Shown in pieces: positions 1-8,705 of a stretch of DNA of 64,000 bases. The stretch is from SAR324 cluster bacterium. Lineage in GTDB: Bacteria; SAR324; NAC60-12. The DNA is taken from positions 32,317 through 96,316 of the forward strand of contig JADFZZ010000016.1 in assembly GCA_015232315.1 (NCBI GenBank). The letters run 5' to 3'. The number at the start of each line of letters is the position of its first letter. Within the stretch, counting starts at the first letter, position 1. The translations under genes were made by a program, and so were the position numbers. The notes beneath the pieces are model-generated. The model did not search any database, was not told where the DNA came from, and was given only the letters and a program-made list of their open reading frames with translations.

Positions 1-434
1 CCATATGTTCCCAGAAATTTTCCTTGCCAGAGACTGCCATGACCATGAGCGTTATCTTCAATCAAAAACAACCGATGCTTTCTGGCAAAATCCTGAAATC
101 GCCCCACATCTTGAGGTTGCCCAAAATAATGGACCATGAAAATCGCTTTGGTTTGCTCATTGACGACTGATTCCAGTTTTTCCCATTGAGGAGAAAAATA
201 TGGTTCTACTTCGTAATAAACAGGCTGGATTCCCAGTTGCTGTAATGGATGCAAAACAACATCGCAAATCATTTGAGGAATTAGGATTTTATCACCTCTG
301 CCCAGGTTGAGCGCCATAAGTCCATATTTGAGCGCCGTTCTGGCAAATGCGAATTTGCCCACACCCTCAAAAAAAGCAACTTCTGTTGTCGGTAGTAATT
401 TGAAGGAATAGAGAGGGGGGATGCGTTGATACAT
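1..434 (-). CDS. DegT/DnrJ/EryC1-family PLP aminotransferase-like protein, N-terminal part (truncated by window edge)
   Basis: An open frame starts at ATG (432-434, minus) and runs off the left edge, giving about 144 residues. The protein shows the DegT/EryC1 sugar-aminotransferase pattern: a GDKILIP stretch, a VNEQTKAIFMVHYFGQP segment (the usual TKAI-PVH-G region) and LIEDNAHGHG, matching the conserved VEDAAQ/H cofactor-binding segment. The PLP lysine would lie beyond the edge. The N-terminus departs from the standard class, so this could be a divergent family member. It is last in the minus-strand series, 19 bp after the GT2 gene. The family makes amino-deoxysugars; the substrate is unknown. 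Confidence 0.75.
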   Translation of the reverse strand, partial: MYQRIPPLYSFKLLPTTEVAFFEGVGKFAFARTALKYGLMALNLGRGDKILIPQMICDVVLHPLQQLGIQPVYYEVEPYFSPQWEKLESVVNEQTKAIFMVHYFGQPQDVGRFQDFARKHRLFLIEDNAHGHGSLWQGKFLGTY

Positions 435-453
435 AATGTGCAATGAAGTTGGT

Positions 454-1356
454 TCAACTAACTAATTTTCTTTTCAGGCGTTCCATAAACCAGCGTGGAT
501 CATAAATCGCGCTTTTCATGGCATTGCTGATAAATGCGCTATATGTTTTATCCTGTAAGGCATGATAAGCATCCATCCAAGCTAACTGTGCTTCAAAATG
601 ATGCCATAATTTCGGAGTGTTTTTTTCAAAAGATTGTACTTCAAATGTATGGTATCGCATCAAATGGCGCAGGTTTTTGATATAACGGGGCCAGTCTCCA
701 ATCATGTTTTCACCATTAACGGTATACTCACCCAACGCTTCCGGGATGAAATGGAATTTGGCACCGGCATTGGCAATACGCAACCAGAGATCATAATCTT
801 CAACAATCGCAAAATCTGGGGACTCATTAAAATATAATTGTTTTTGCTCAATAAATGAACGTCGGAGTACAGTGGCTGATGGCGACAAACAATTCCCGTC
901 TAACAGCATACTTCGATACATGTCATCCATATCTCGTCCCTGACCATGAGTGAGTACAGTGTTTTTGCCATTGGATTGATTTTTCATTAATTCATAATGA
1001 CAAAATACGTCCACTTCAGGGTATTTCTGAATTACTTCATGAATACGCTGTAACTTGTTTAATTCCCAACCATCATCTGAATCCAGCAAAGCGATCCACA
1101 GTGCTCTGGCTTGTTTCATCCCTTGATTTCTTGGATTAGCTGGACTTCCACTTCCTTTTTGAAAAACATAGCGAATTCTGGAATCATCATAGCCTCGGAT
1201 TACTTTGGCAGTCCCATCAGTTGAACCATTATCAATGATGATGATTTCAAAATCTGAAAAAGTTTGTTGTAAAACACCCTCTAAAGCTTTAGGTAATATT
1301 TTTTCACGATTGTAGGATGGAATGACCACGGAAAAAAAAGGATTTTTACTATTCAT
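454..1356 (-). CDS. Family 2 (GT-A) glycosyltransferase
   Basis: A soluble inverting glycosyltransferase of about 300 residues. It opens with FFSVVIPSYNREK, the classic GT2 nucleotide-binding start, followed by IIDNGSTDGT and the metal-binding DXD region LLDSDDGWE. The frame is open upstream to an ATG at 1404, but the ATG at 1356 is preferred. It has an AAGGA Shine-Dalgarno about 7 nt upstream, places the conserved strand at residue 8, and removes an overlap with rfbF, leaving 8 bp between them. It probably transfers the CDP-deoxyhexose made by the four genes upstream, or another sugar of the repeat unit. Acceptor and donor cannot be read from sequence. Confidence 0.9.
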   Translation of the reverse strand: MNSKNPFFSVVIPSYNREKILPKALEGVLQQTFSDFEIIIIDNGSTDGTAKVIRGYDDSRIRYVFQKGSGSPANPRNQGMKQARALWIALLDSDDGWELNKLQRIHEVIQKYPEVDVFCHYELMKNQSNGKNTVLTHGQGRDMDDMYRSMLLDGNCLSPSATVLRRSFIEQKQLYFNESPDFAIVEDYDLWLRIANAGAKFHFIPEALGEYTVNGENMIGDWPRYIKNLRHLMRYHTFEVQSFEKNTPKLWHHFEAQLAWMDAYHALQDKTYSAFISNAMKSAIYDPRWFMERLKRKLVS

Positions 1357-1364
1357 GTTGGTCC

Positions 1365-2135
1365 TTATGTCCAGATATGCCAAGGTGCTGTTCCTGAATC
1401 CCATAATTCATTGAGATATTTCATATCCCTAAGAGTATCCATACACTGCCAAAATCCTTTATGATGAAAAGCCATCAGTTCTTCTTCAAGAGTCAATCTT
1501 TCCATGGGTTCTTTTTCCAGAATGGTGTTATCGCCATCAATCAACTCCAGAAACGCAGGTTCCATCACCATGAATCCACCATTAATCCAGCTTTGCTTAA
1601 ACTGAGGTTTTTCTTTAAATTCCCTGACGATTCCATCTTGAATTTCAAGCTCTCCATATCTTGCTTTGGGATGAACGGCTGTCATGGTCGCGATTTTTCC
1701 ATGACTTTGATGAAACGCTAACAGTTGTTTCAAATCAACATCCGCTACACCGTCGCCATAAGTCAGCATGAAAGTCTCATTCCCCAGATATTCCTTTAGA
1801 CGTTTTAATCTTCCTCCCGTCATGGAATCCATTCCCGTATCCACCAGGGTCACTCTCCAATCACACGGATGGACATCATGATATTGAATCTGACCTTTGC
1901 CCAATTCAATAGTAAAACTTGAGTTCAGCGCATAATAATTCAGAAAAAACTCTTTTATTGTCTGACCTTTGTAACCTAAGGCCACTATGAAATCTTTAAA
2001 TCCATAATGCGCATAGATATTCATGATATGCCACAGAATCGGGTGACCGCCGATTTCAACCATCGGTTTGGGTTTAATATCCGTGTATTCCGATAAACGT
2101 GTGCCAAAACCGCCTGCCAAAATAACTACTTTCAT
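1365..2135 (-). CDS. rfbF: Glucose-1-phosphate cytidylyltransferase
   Basis: Catalyses glucose-1-phosphate + CTP to CDP-glucose, the entry to CDP-6-deoxyhexoses. Seen: LAGGFGTRLSEYTD at residues 7-20 (nucleotidyltransferase signature), KPKPMVEIGG (sugar-phosphate loop), the LTYGDGVADVD metal motif, and the terminal WQCMDTLRDMKYLNELW typical of RfbF. The length of 256 aa is normal for the family. The start overlaps the preceding SDR stop by 4 nt, indicating translational coupling. It belongs with rfbG at 3544-4653; the two intervening genes are a reductase-like SDR and an epimerase-like cupin. Confidence 0.95.
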   Translation of the reverse strand: MKVVILAGGFGTRLSEYTDIKPKPMVEIGGHPILWHIMNIYAHYGFKDFIVALGYKGQTIKEFFLNYYALNSSFTIELGKGQIQYHDVHPCDWRVTLVDTGMDSMTGGRLKRLKEYLGNETFMLTYGDGVADVDLKQLLAFHQSHGKIATMTAVHPKARYGELEIQDGIVREFKEKPQFKQSWINGGFMVMEPAFLELIDGDNTILEKEPMERLTLEEELMAFHHKGFWQCMDTLRDMKYLNELWDSGTAPWHIWT

Positions 2136-3103
2136 AATGTTTTATGCCTCACTAAATAATCCATAACATCCAAAATACCTTGTTCTAAGGTTTTTTGTGG
2201 AGAAAAACCAAGAGCCTTGAGTTTTTGAACCTGATACTCAAATTTCGGAATTGAATCATGATGATGATCCGATTGGGATTGAACGCCTCCAGGGAGTAAT
2301 ACAGGAATCTGTCTTCCAAATTTCTGCTGAAAACAATTTGCTACCCGGTGGGCCAATTGTAATATGGTAAGGGTTTGCCCACTACCCAGATTATATGTGT
2401 GGGTATGAGAATAAGATTTTTCTACTGCCAATAACATTGAAATTCCACGACAAATGTCATCGATGTGAATAAAATCCCGCTGAGGTGTTCCATCAGATAA
2501 AAGCTGAATGGCGCCGTCCTTGATCGCCAGTTCACACATATTGTTGATCGCCAACCACCAGCAATCATTCTCCATGAACACTGGTGCGCCAAAGCCATTG
2601 GACACCCGCACATTGACGCAATGAACAGGCTTCCGATTGTTAAATAAATAACAAATCTCTTCACACATGATGTGTGTCAAAGCATAGTTGTTTTGAGGTG
2701 ACAACGGAAATGTTTCATCAATACAGACTGGAGGTAATATTCCGTAAACTTGCTGAGTAGATAAATAAATAAACTGCTTTAAGTTGTTTTTATTCAACCA
2801 TGACAACGCACGCCACATCGACGTCACATTGACATCAATCACTTCACCAATATTTCCTTCCGACTGTTTGTGATTCAGTGATATCAGATACACAGCGGCA
2901 TCAATGGATTCTTCCTGCAAGGTATCCCAGGTTGATTCGTGGCGGACATCACCTTCAATAATTCGGGTCATGCGTTGAGTCCATGCCTCCGCATTTTTTG
3001 GGATTGTACGCATTAAGGCAATTACTTCATGCCCTTGGCTGATTAACAGATCAGAAAGTTTTGCACCAAGATAACCTGCCGCGCCAATAACCAGAATTCT
3101 CAC
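2132..3103 (-). CDS. NAD(P)-dependent nucleotide-sugar SDR (reductase/epimerase), atypical active site
   Basis: An extended short-chain dehydrogenase of 323 aa with a Rossmann GAAGYLG motif at residues 8-14 and a substrate-binding C-terminal half. Between the RmlC-like gene and rfbF, it is the natural candidate for the final 4-keto reduction (or an epimerisation) in a CDP-6-deoxyhexose pathway, like AscF or RfbJ. The catalytic YxxxK reads YALTH at residues 140-144: the lysine that lowers the tyrosine pKa is histidine. That may reduce activity or reflect an altered mechanism. It overlaps rfbF by 4 nt and follows the RmlC-like gene by 15 nt. Confidence 0.85.
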   Translation of the reverse strand: MRILVIGAAGYLGAKLSDLLISQGHEVIALMRTIPKNAEAWTQRMTRIIEGDVRHESTWDTLQEESIDAAVYLISLNHKQSEGNIGEVIDVNVTSMWRALSWLNKNNLKQFIYLSTQQVYGILPPVCIDETFPLSPQNNYALTHIMCEEICYLFNNRKPVHCVNVRVSNGFGAPVFMENDCWWLAINNMCELAIKDGAIQLLSDGTPQRDFIHIDDICRGISMLLAVEKSYSHTHTYNLGSGQTLTILQLAHRVANCFQQKFGRQIPVLLPGGVQSQSDHHHDSIPKFEYQVQKLKALGFSPQKTLEQGILDVMDYLVRHKTL

Positions 3104-3118
3104 GTCAAGCTCCTTAAA

Positions 3119-3556
3119 TCACCATGCATAGGGAAAAAAGTGGATATCCTGACGATCAGCCTCGACAGGATCATGTGGAAGATTAGCAATGTTCAGCAGG
3201 AGATTTTCTTCTGGCCCAACCCCCTGAAACCCCATCCATATCATTGGTGGAACAGTCAATCGATGATAATTGGAGCGAGATAAATGGATAGAAAAAAATG
3301 ATCTCGTTGAAGGTGAATCTGGCCTGTCATCATATAACACGAACTTAATTGCACCTACGGGAACCACAAGATTGAGTGTCATTTGATGATGGCGTTTCCA
3401 TGCCTTAATTTCTCCTGATTTAACCAGCGAAAAATAAGCTTCTCCAAAACCGTCAAAGCCAGGATCTTCTTTTTTCATGGCATGCAAAATATTTCCAGCA
3501 GCCAATGGAATAATTTTTAAAGGCGTCACTTTTATGCCTGCGATCATATTGCCCAT
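3119..3556 (-). CDS. RmlC-like cupin, probable CDP-4-keto-6-deoxyhexose epimerase
   Basis: A cupin of 145 aa resembling dTDP-4-dehydrorhamnose 3,5-epimerase and the ascarylose-pathway 5-epimerase AscE. Visible pieces are GDVxH-like beta-strand text around FGEAYFSLVKSGEIKAWKRH, the NLVVPVGAIKFVLYDDR strand pair and VPPMIWMGFQGV, the position of the RmlC 'PPGVAHGF' segment. It is shorter than full RmlC (~180 aa). An AGGG ribosome site 5 nt before the ATG supports this start, which overlaps the rfbG 3' end by 13 nt. Lying between rfbG and a reductase, it likely epimerises CDP-4-keto-6-deoxyglucose at C3 and/or C5. The exact position is inference. Confidence 0.8.
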   Translation of the reverse strand: MGNMIAGIKVTPLKIIPLAAGNILHAMKKEDPGFDGFGEAYFSLVKSGEIKAWKRHHQMTLNLVVPVGAIKFVLYDDRPDSPSTRSFFSIHLSRSNYHRLTVPPMIWMGFQGVGPEENLLLNIANLPHDPVEADRQDIHFFPYAW

Positions 3557-4653
3557 GAAATCCCTCTGGAATGCGCCAAAGCAATATATTGGCTTATCTG
3601 TGCCATAGTAAAGGGGAGCATATTTTGTGTGGGATGTTCATAATATTGTCGATACCATTCCACCGTCAACTTTGCCGTTTCATCAAATTTCAAAGTGGGT
3701 TGCCAGTCCAAATAATGAAGCGCCTTATCACAACATAATTTTAGCAAACCAGCTTCATAAATGGGTTTTGTTTCATTGGAGACATCTGTCCAATGAACAT
3801 TACTCCAGTGTTTTTGCATTTCTTCAATTAACTCTTTAACGGTATGATTCTGATTTGCGTGTGGTCCCAAATTAAAGGCTTCTCCATTCAAGTCAGGGTT
3901 TTCAAACAATTTCTCACCAAGAACCAGATAACCGCTCAAAGGTTCCAAAACATGCTGCCAGGGCCGGGTGGCTTGAGGTTTACGAATCGACACATTCTCT
4001 CCACAAGCCCAAGCCACCATGCTATCCGGCACTACTCTATCCAAAGCCCAATCGCCGCCACCAATCACATTTCCAGCTCTTCCGACAACTATTTTAACGC
4101 AACTATCCTTTTGCGCAAAATATGATTTTGCATATGTCCTAATCACTAGTTCCGCACCACCTTTAGAGGCGCTATAAGGGTCTTTTCCACCAACCGGATC
4201 AGTTTCACGATAACCCCAAGTCCATTCCACATTGTCATAACATTTATCACTGGTTATCATTACCGCATAACACAACGAATTCAATTTTCTTAGTCCTTCC
4301 AGAATGTGCGCTGTTCCCATCATATTCGTATGGAGAGTCAGTAGCGGTTCTTGATAAGACAGCCTTACCAGAGGTTGCGCGGCTAAATGAAATACGAAAT
4401 CAGGTTTAATTTCCAGAATGGCATTTTCAACTTGTACCGCATCACAGATATCAACCTGCAAATATTGAATATGATCTCTTAAATGAGCGACCTCAAAATG
4501 AGAGGGATTCGTGGGTATTCCATTGGATAATCCATAGACATGAGCGCCCATGTGCAGCAGCCATGCGGTCAGCCATGAACCTTTAAAACCCGTGTTCCCG
4601 GTGACCAGTACTTTTTTTCCGTGATACGTTGATTTGAATGAAGAAATACTCAT
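3544..4653 (-). CDS. rfbG: CDP-glucose 4,6-dehydratase
   Basis: Converts CDP-glucose to CDP-4-keto-6-deoxyglucose. The sequence has VLVTGNTGFKGSW near residues 15-27, the diagnostic nucleotide-binding signature of this enzyme, then HLAAQPLVRLSY, MITSDKCYDN (the T-x-D/K dehydratase region) and the YSASK catalytic pair. Its length of 369 aa is typical. It starts the CDP-sugar block in transcription order. No CDP-4-keto-6-deoxyglucose 3-dehydrase (RfbH) or its reductase appears in the window, so the product is more likely a 6-deoxyhexose than a 3,6-dideoxyhexose unless those genes lie outside. Confidence 0.95.
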   Translation of the reverse strand: MSISSFKSTYHGKKVLVTGNTGFKGSWLTAWLLHMGAHVYGLSNGIPTNPSHFEVAHLRDHIQYLQVDICDAVQVENAILEIKPDFVFHLAAQPLVRLSYQEPLLTLHTNMMGTAHILEGLRKLNSLCYAVMITSDKCYDNVEWTWGYRETDPVGGKDPYSASKGGAELVIRTYAKSYFAQKDSCVKIVVGRAGNVIGGGDWALDRVVPDSMVAWACGENVSIRKPQATRPWQHVLEPLSGYLVLGEKLFENPDLNGEAFNLGPHANQNHTVKELIEEMQKHWSNVHWTDVSNETKPIYEAGLLKLCCDKALHYLDWQPTLKFDETAKLTVEWYRQYYEHPTQNMLPFTMAQISQYIALAHSRGISWAI

Positions 4654-4695
4654 GCCTATCCGTTAATCATTGATTATGTTGGTGAATATATTATT

Positions 4696-4789
4696 CAATC
4701 CAATTTTAACACTCCACAATTTCATCCTTGATAGAATGATGAACCAGTGCATCGTGAATCTTCAAAGCGAATGCTTTCAAATTGGATTG
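4696..4789. repeat. 11-bp perfect inverted repeat in the rfbG/tail-fibre-like intergenic region
   Basis: CAATCCAATTT at 4696-4706 is repeated in inverted orientation at 4779-4789, with 72 bp between. It lies in the 170-bp gap after the tail-fibre-like gene. It could be a weak RNA structure or a remnant of a small element. No T-run follows on the minus strand, so it is not a standard terminator. Confidence 0.35.
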
Positions 4790-4824
4790 GTTTAATTACT
4801 ATTTAAGTTTGCCCGCAGTTCACG

Positions 4825-5916
4825 TCAGAAAAAATTCAGTTCACAACCATAAACTTTGACATTAAACCCTCCCGATATATTAAGGTAAAAACTCCCCGTT
4901 GCATCCATTATTGTTTGAACCGGATAAGAGAAAGATCCCGTCGAATTCAAGATCACTATCTGATTTGTTAATGATGAATTAGGACCAATATTGATTGTGT
5001 TGGAAACTGTGCCAGAAAAATTCAGAAATAACTTCTCAGCTAAAGCTTTACCACCAAACGCAACCGGCATTTCAGTAATCACTTGACTGGTTGCCGATGA
5101 GCCTGCATTGGAAATCCCGTAACCTGGGCCTGCACCATCAATATTGATTGGAATTTTCCAGTAAAGATTTCCTTGTTGATAGAAATAAATGAAATTGCTT
5201 GCATTATCGTTTCGTACGGCACTCACTAATTTCTTGTAGATAGATCCACTTGGCAAAGTAGGAGATGTTGCGGACGTTGATAATAAACCTGATACTGTTG
5301 TGCCATCCGATATAGTCCAAACATAATACCAAGTATTAGGGGCTTCCGATCCGCTGTCCAACCCACCAGAACCACTGACGGTGATATCGACTATTGTTGA
5401 GACTGACGATGCAATATGCACAATATTGGCAGATCCATACAGTGTGAGGTAATCCGCATTAATAGAAATCTGAAATGTTGGATTGGTTGAATGAGGTTGT
5501 ATGAATATTTTATCGTTGCGCCCAGAAGGAAAATAGCTAGCATTTAATGTCCCCGTAACACGGGCGTTTCCAGACACATCAAGTGTGTGTTCAGGCGTGG
5601 CGTTGTTGATACCGACTTTTCCAGATTTGACTTGGATGAGCGACAGTAGGTCATTCATTACAGCATAAATGTTGTTGAATTGGGAATTCATGTTGGATGC
5701 GCTGATAACCGTTCCAGATGTGAAATCAGAGCGACTGATGTTGTTTGGTGTGTTGGCATAACCCAAAACAGCTAACATGACAGATGACACCAATACACCG
5801 ATGATGGTGGATGGCCAGTGAAACCATTTTCTGGTTCGTCCTTCAAGAACGATCTGCTGTACCTGTAAGTCAAGTTTTTCCAGTTTTGTTTGCAATTCCT
5901 GTTCTGTTTTTTTCAT
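4825..5916 (-). CDS. Membrane-anchored, coiled-coil, tail-fibre-like surface protein
   Basis: A 363-aa protein not assignable to a precise family. Residues 1-25 are charged and heptad-like (KKTEQELQTKLEKLDLQVQ), residues ~34-54 form one hydrophobic segment, and the rest is Ser/Thr/Gly/Asn-rich beta-type sequence. Residues ~97-125 (GKVGINNATPEHTLDVSGNA) match the VGIGTTSPTHTLDVSGNA-type motif common in phage tail fibres and trimeric surface proteins. Inferred topology is cytoplasmic coiled coil, one membrane pass and an extracytoplasmic beta-rich domain, possibly trimeric. It stands between two sugar blocks with gaps of ~170 bp on each side. No chaperone (endosialidase-type) domain is visible. 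Confidence 0.6.
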   Translation of the reverse strand: MKKTEQELQTKLEKLDLQVQQIVLEGRTRKWFHWPSTIIGVLVSSVMLAVLGYANTPNNISRSDFTSGTVISASNMNSQFNNIYAVMNDLLSLIQVKSGKVGINNATPEHTLDVSGNARVTGTLNASYFPSGRNDKIFIQPHSTNPTFQISINADYLTLYGSANIVHIASSVSTIVDITVSGSGGLDSGSEAPNTWYYVWTISDGTTVSGLLSTSATSPTLPSGSIYKKLVSAVRNDNASNFIYFYQQGNLYWKIPINIDGAGPGYGISNAGSSATSQVITEMPVAFGGKALAEKLFLNFSGTVSNTINIGPNSSLTNQIVILNSTGSFSYPVQTIMDATGSFYLNISGGFNVKVYGCELNFF

Positions 5917-6011
5917 AACGCACCTTTTGATATGATACGGTTCAGTTATTCTGACTGTGGGTGATCAGTCACAAAAAATAATTTCAGGGGCCTCTCAAAA
6001 AGGACCGTGTT

Positions 6012-6060
6012 GATCAGTAAGTTGCAGATTTCGCCTCCTCCGAGGTGAAATCTACTGATC
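6012..6060. repeat. Bipartite hairpin, possible terminator region
   Basis: GATCAGTA (6012-6019) pairs with TACTGATC (6053-6060). Inside, GATTTCGCCTC pairs with GAGGTGAAATC (one G-U type pair) across a 4-nt loop, with an unpaired 7-nt bulge on one arm. It lies 35 bp beyond the stop of the GT4 gene, and a TTTTT run follows on the minus strand about 11 nt after the hairpin. It may end or attenuate transcription ahead of the tail-fibre-like gene. The run is too distant for a textbook terminator. Confidence 0.45.
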
Positions 6061-6094
6061 TATTCATGAGAAAAACCAGACAAAACGCAATGCA

Positions 6095-7336
6095 TTAAAT
6101 GGAACCATCACCCCGACTCATCGCACTATTCCTGAGCAGTGCGGCATATTCTGAGGCCATTCGTTCTGCTGTGAATAATTTTTGGTATCTTTCAAATCCC
6201 TTTTGCCCTTGTTCTCGGCGTAAATCCGGATTTTTGAGCAAGCGAATCATGGCTTGGGCAAATCCATTCACATCATTGTGCTGCACACAATATCCCCCGT
6301 CATCATTGGCGACAACTTCAGGAATTCCTCCAATATTGGTGGCAACCACTGGGACTTTGCACGACATGGCCTCCACACTCGTTAGCCCAAAAGATTCAAA
6401 TGACTGGGAGGGAACAGTCAATATATCCGCATCCTTTAGCAGGGGGTGGATCTCCTTACGAAATCCCATTAAAAAAACAGACTGGTTCAGGCAATATTGA
6501 GTCACAAGGGATTTGACTCTGGAAATTTCAGCGGGAAACCCATCACCACATATCACTAAACGGGCAGATGGAACTTGCTGAATAACTTGCTGAAAAGCTT
6601 GCAACAAAAAATCATGTCCTTTGCGGGGTTCATAGGTGCTCAACATGAGACAGATCAATTCGTTTTCAGACAGTTTCAGTTCGTGTCTTAATGACAAAGA
6701 ATTTGCTGTAGAAGTGGGGGACTCAATTCCATTATAAATATAAGTTACCTTGGGATTATCCTTTATCGCAGGACGAATCTGGATGGACTCGGCACAGACA
6801 CGGGATACTGAAATTATGGCCGCAGAATAGTTTAAAACTAACCGATCAATCTCATTTTCCAGGGCTGTATTCCACCAGGAAGAGGGCGTGGCCATATTAT
6901 GGAAATTATGGATTGAGTATTTTTTCCCGGAGATCCCCCACGCAATACTGGCAGCACGGCATGAATCTGAGGACGGATATCCTCCATTTATAACAATCAG
7001 GCCGTCAGCATTTTCTGTCAGGAACAGTTTTTTGAGAGAAACTATGTAATATTCAAAAAAAGAATATTTCAAAAAAGGATTCAAAGGTTTACACATCTTT
7101 TTTAACAAAGGACGCATATTCACCTTCAGAGAAAATTCTGAATACAATCGAATATTATGTCCGACAATTCGACAGGGACGTTTTACTCTTTGCCTGATGA
7201 TTGACAATCCAGGATGGCTCTGATTGGCCACCACAACAAATTCATCTTCTGGATAAGGCCAACTATTTATCAGGGTAATGATAAACGTGTCGAGACCTCC
7301 ACACCAGAAGTTTTCAGTAAACAACAAAATTTTCAT
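6095..7336 (-). CDS. Family 4 (GT-B) glycosyltransferase
   Basis: A 413-aa retaining GT-B glycosyltransferase. The N-terminal acceptor domain begins KILLFTENFWCGGLDTF, matching the family start with a Gly-rich loop. The C-terminal domain has LMLSTYEPRKGHDFLLQAF, then ARLVICGDG and the donor-binding stretch SQSFESFGLTSVEAMSCKVPVVAT, whose E...E arrangement (EX7E type) is the GT4 hallmark. It sits 12 bp after a methyltransferase gene, suggesting it adds a sugar that is then modified, or works within the same repeat unit. Confidence 0.92.
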   Translation of the reverse strand: MKILLFTENFWCGGLDTFIITLINSWPYPEDEFVVVANQSHPGLSIIRQRVKRPCRIVGHNIRLYSEFSLKVNMRPLLKKMCKPLNPFLKYSFFEYYIVSLKKLFLTENADGLIVINGGYPSSDSCRAASIAWGISGKKYSIHNFHNMATPSSWWNTALENEIDRLVLNYSAAIISVSRVCAESIQIRPAIKDNPKVTYIYNGIESPTSTANSLSLRHELKLSENELICLMLSTYEPRKGHDFLLQAFQQVIQQVPSARLVICGDGFPAEISRVKSLVTQYCLNQSVFLMGFRKEIHPLLKDADILTVPSQSFESFGLTSVEAMSCKVPVVATNIGGIPEVVANDDGGYCVQHNDVNGFAQAMIRLLKNPDLRREQGQKGFERYQKLFTAERMASEYAALLRNSAMSRGDGSI

Positions 7337-7348
7337 AATTAAACAGCG

Positions 7349-8071
7349 TTAGCAGGACTTTTGGCACAATAACGTGAATCCTGCGGCAAAATGATCCGGA
7401 GTTTTAGCCGCAAGATATTTTTGAAGATGGGTTAATCCTGGTATTCTTCCTGTTTTAGGAAGGTAGAGGGTAAAAAAATCAGAGTAGTTTTCAAGAATTT
7501 TGAAACCCCGTTCCTCAAGCTTATTGACCAATGAAGCCAACCTGAAGAAACGAATGTGGGGAAAATCCCAATCTGTTGCGTCAGGGAAATACTTTTGAGT
7601 ATCCAGATCATTGGTAAACAGAAATTTCAACCGATAAACCCAGGGAAAGTGATTGGGAATATGAAGTAATAACAGTCCATTTATCTTCAACACTCGATGA
7701 ATTTCATTCAAAACAAACAACGGGTCCAACAAATGCTCCAGCACATCTTTACATAAAACAAAATCAATACTGTTATCATGGAGAGGTACATTCTGGGAGC
7801 AAAAATCACCTAACTGAATGACCTGATCATAACCTGATTTTATGGCTTGTTCCAAAGCATAGGTACTTGCATCAATGCCTGTGAGTGAACAGGATGTGTG
7901 TTCCTTAAAATAACTGCCAAAGACGCCATTGCCACAACCATAATCCAAAACATGGTTCAGATGGGAATCATATTTGGATATGATTTCATCAAAGACTGGC
8001 TTCATATAATTTTCATTGATACGATCCAGATCTTTATTGGAAAAGTATTTAAATTCTGGATTGTCAGCCAT
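7349..8071 (-). CDS. Class I SAM-dependent methyltransferase
   Basis: A 240-aa methyltransferase with motif I LDYGCGNGVFG around residues 42-52, an acidic LTGIDAS after strand 2, and motif IV FVLCKDVLEHLLDP, typical of Methyltransf_11/23 enzymes of sugar clusters. The likely role is O- or N-methylation of a sugar or chain end. The start codon overlaps the stop of the acyltransferase by 8 nt and has a GGAG site 7 nt upstream. Confidence 0.88.
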   Translation of the reverse strand: MADNPEFKYFSNKDLDRINENYMKPVFDEIISKYDSHLNHVLDYGCGNGVFGSYFKEHTSCSLTGIDASTYALEQAIKSGYDQVIQLGDFCSQNVPLHDNSIDFVLCKDVLEHLLDPLFVLNEIHRVLKINGLLLLHIPNHFPWVYRLKFLFTNDLDTQKYFPDATDWDFPHIRFFRLASLVNKLEERGFKILENYSDFFTLYLPKTGRIPGLTHLQKYLAAKTPDHFAAGFTLLCQKSC

Positions 8072-8696
8072 TAGTCACTCCTGCATCGGACACTGTGGAA
8101 GCATTATTCAAATCCTTACGAAAACCAACCAGACGTGCGGGATTGCCTATGTAAATTCCCCCAGGACGGGTATTTCCTGAAACCACCGCTCCTGCGCCAA
8201 CAAAAACATTTTTTTCCAATACCGTACCGGGTAATATGATTGAACCCGCTGAAAGATGGCATCCATCTTTAATAATGACAGGCTGAACCACATCACGCTC
8301 CCAAATTTCACCTTCATGTGAAATGTTAATAATCTGGACATTCATGGCGATCCGAACGAAGTCACCAATCTGGATTATTCCATTACCACAAAAATAGACA
8401 TTGCGATTGATAAGGCTATATTCCCCAAGGATCAAGTTGGATGCATATTCCACAAAAAACCCCTGACGGATAAAAGTTTTTCGGATACTTTTTATTTTTG
8501 CTCCTGCCAACCACAAGAAAAATGGGCGTATTTTGGCAAAACATAGAAAGTCAGGAAGCAGATTGGAAATCATTAACAGGAGCACTGTACGTCCTCTGGC
8601 AAACATATCCGCCCTGCATAGCAATAGAAACTCGTACAGAAACAGAATCCCCGGTATTTTTTTGAGCCATTTTTTTAGAAATAATAGTAACTTCAT
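8064..8696 (-). CDS. Left-handed beta-helix (hexapeptide) O-acyltransferase
   Basis: A 210-aa protein. Residues ~1-65 are hydrophobic and basic and may associate with the membrane. From ~85 onward hexapeptide repeats appear, ending in DGCHLSAGSIILPGT and VFVGAGAVVSGN, then the family's terminal YIGNPARLVG. WbbJ/Maa/LacA-type enzymes acetylate sugars using acetyl-CoA. Its position beside the ACP-holo-ACP-synthase fusion and the E1/E2 genes makes it a candidate user of an unusual acyl donor; that is inference. Confidence 0.85.
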   Translation of the reverse strand: MKLLLFLKKWLKKIPGILFLYEFLLLCRADMFARGRTVLLLMISNLLPDFLCFAKIRPFFLWLAGAKIKSIRKTFIRQGFFVEYASNLILGEYSLINRNVYFCGNGIIQIGDFVRIAMNVQIINISHEGEIWERDVVQPVIIKDGCHLSAGSIILPGTVLEKNVFVGAGAVVSGNTRPGGIYIGNPARLVGFRKDLNNASTVSDAGVTNG

Positions 8697-8705
8697 CTGC
8701 CTGCT

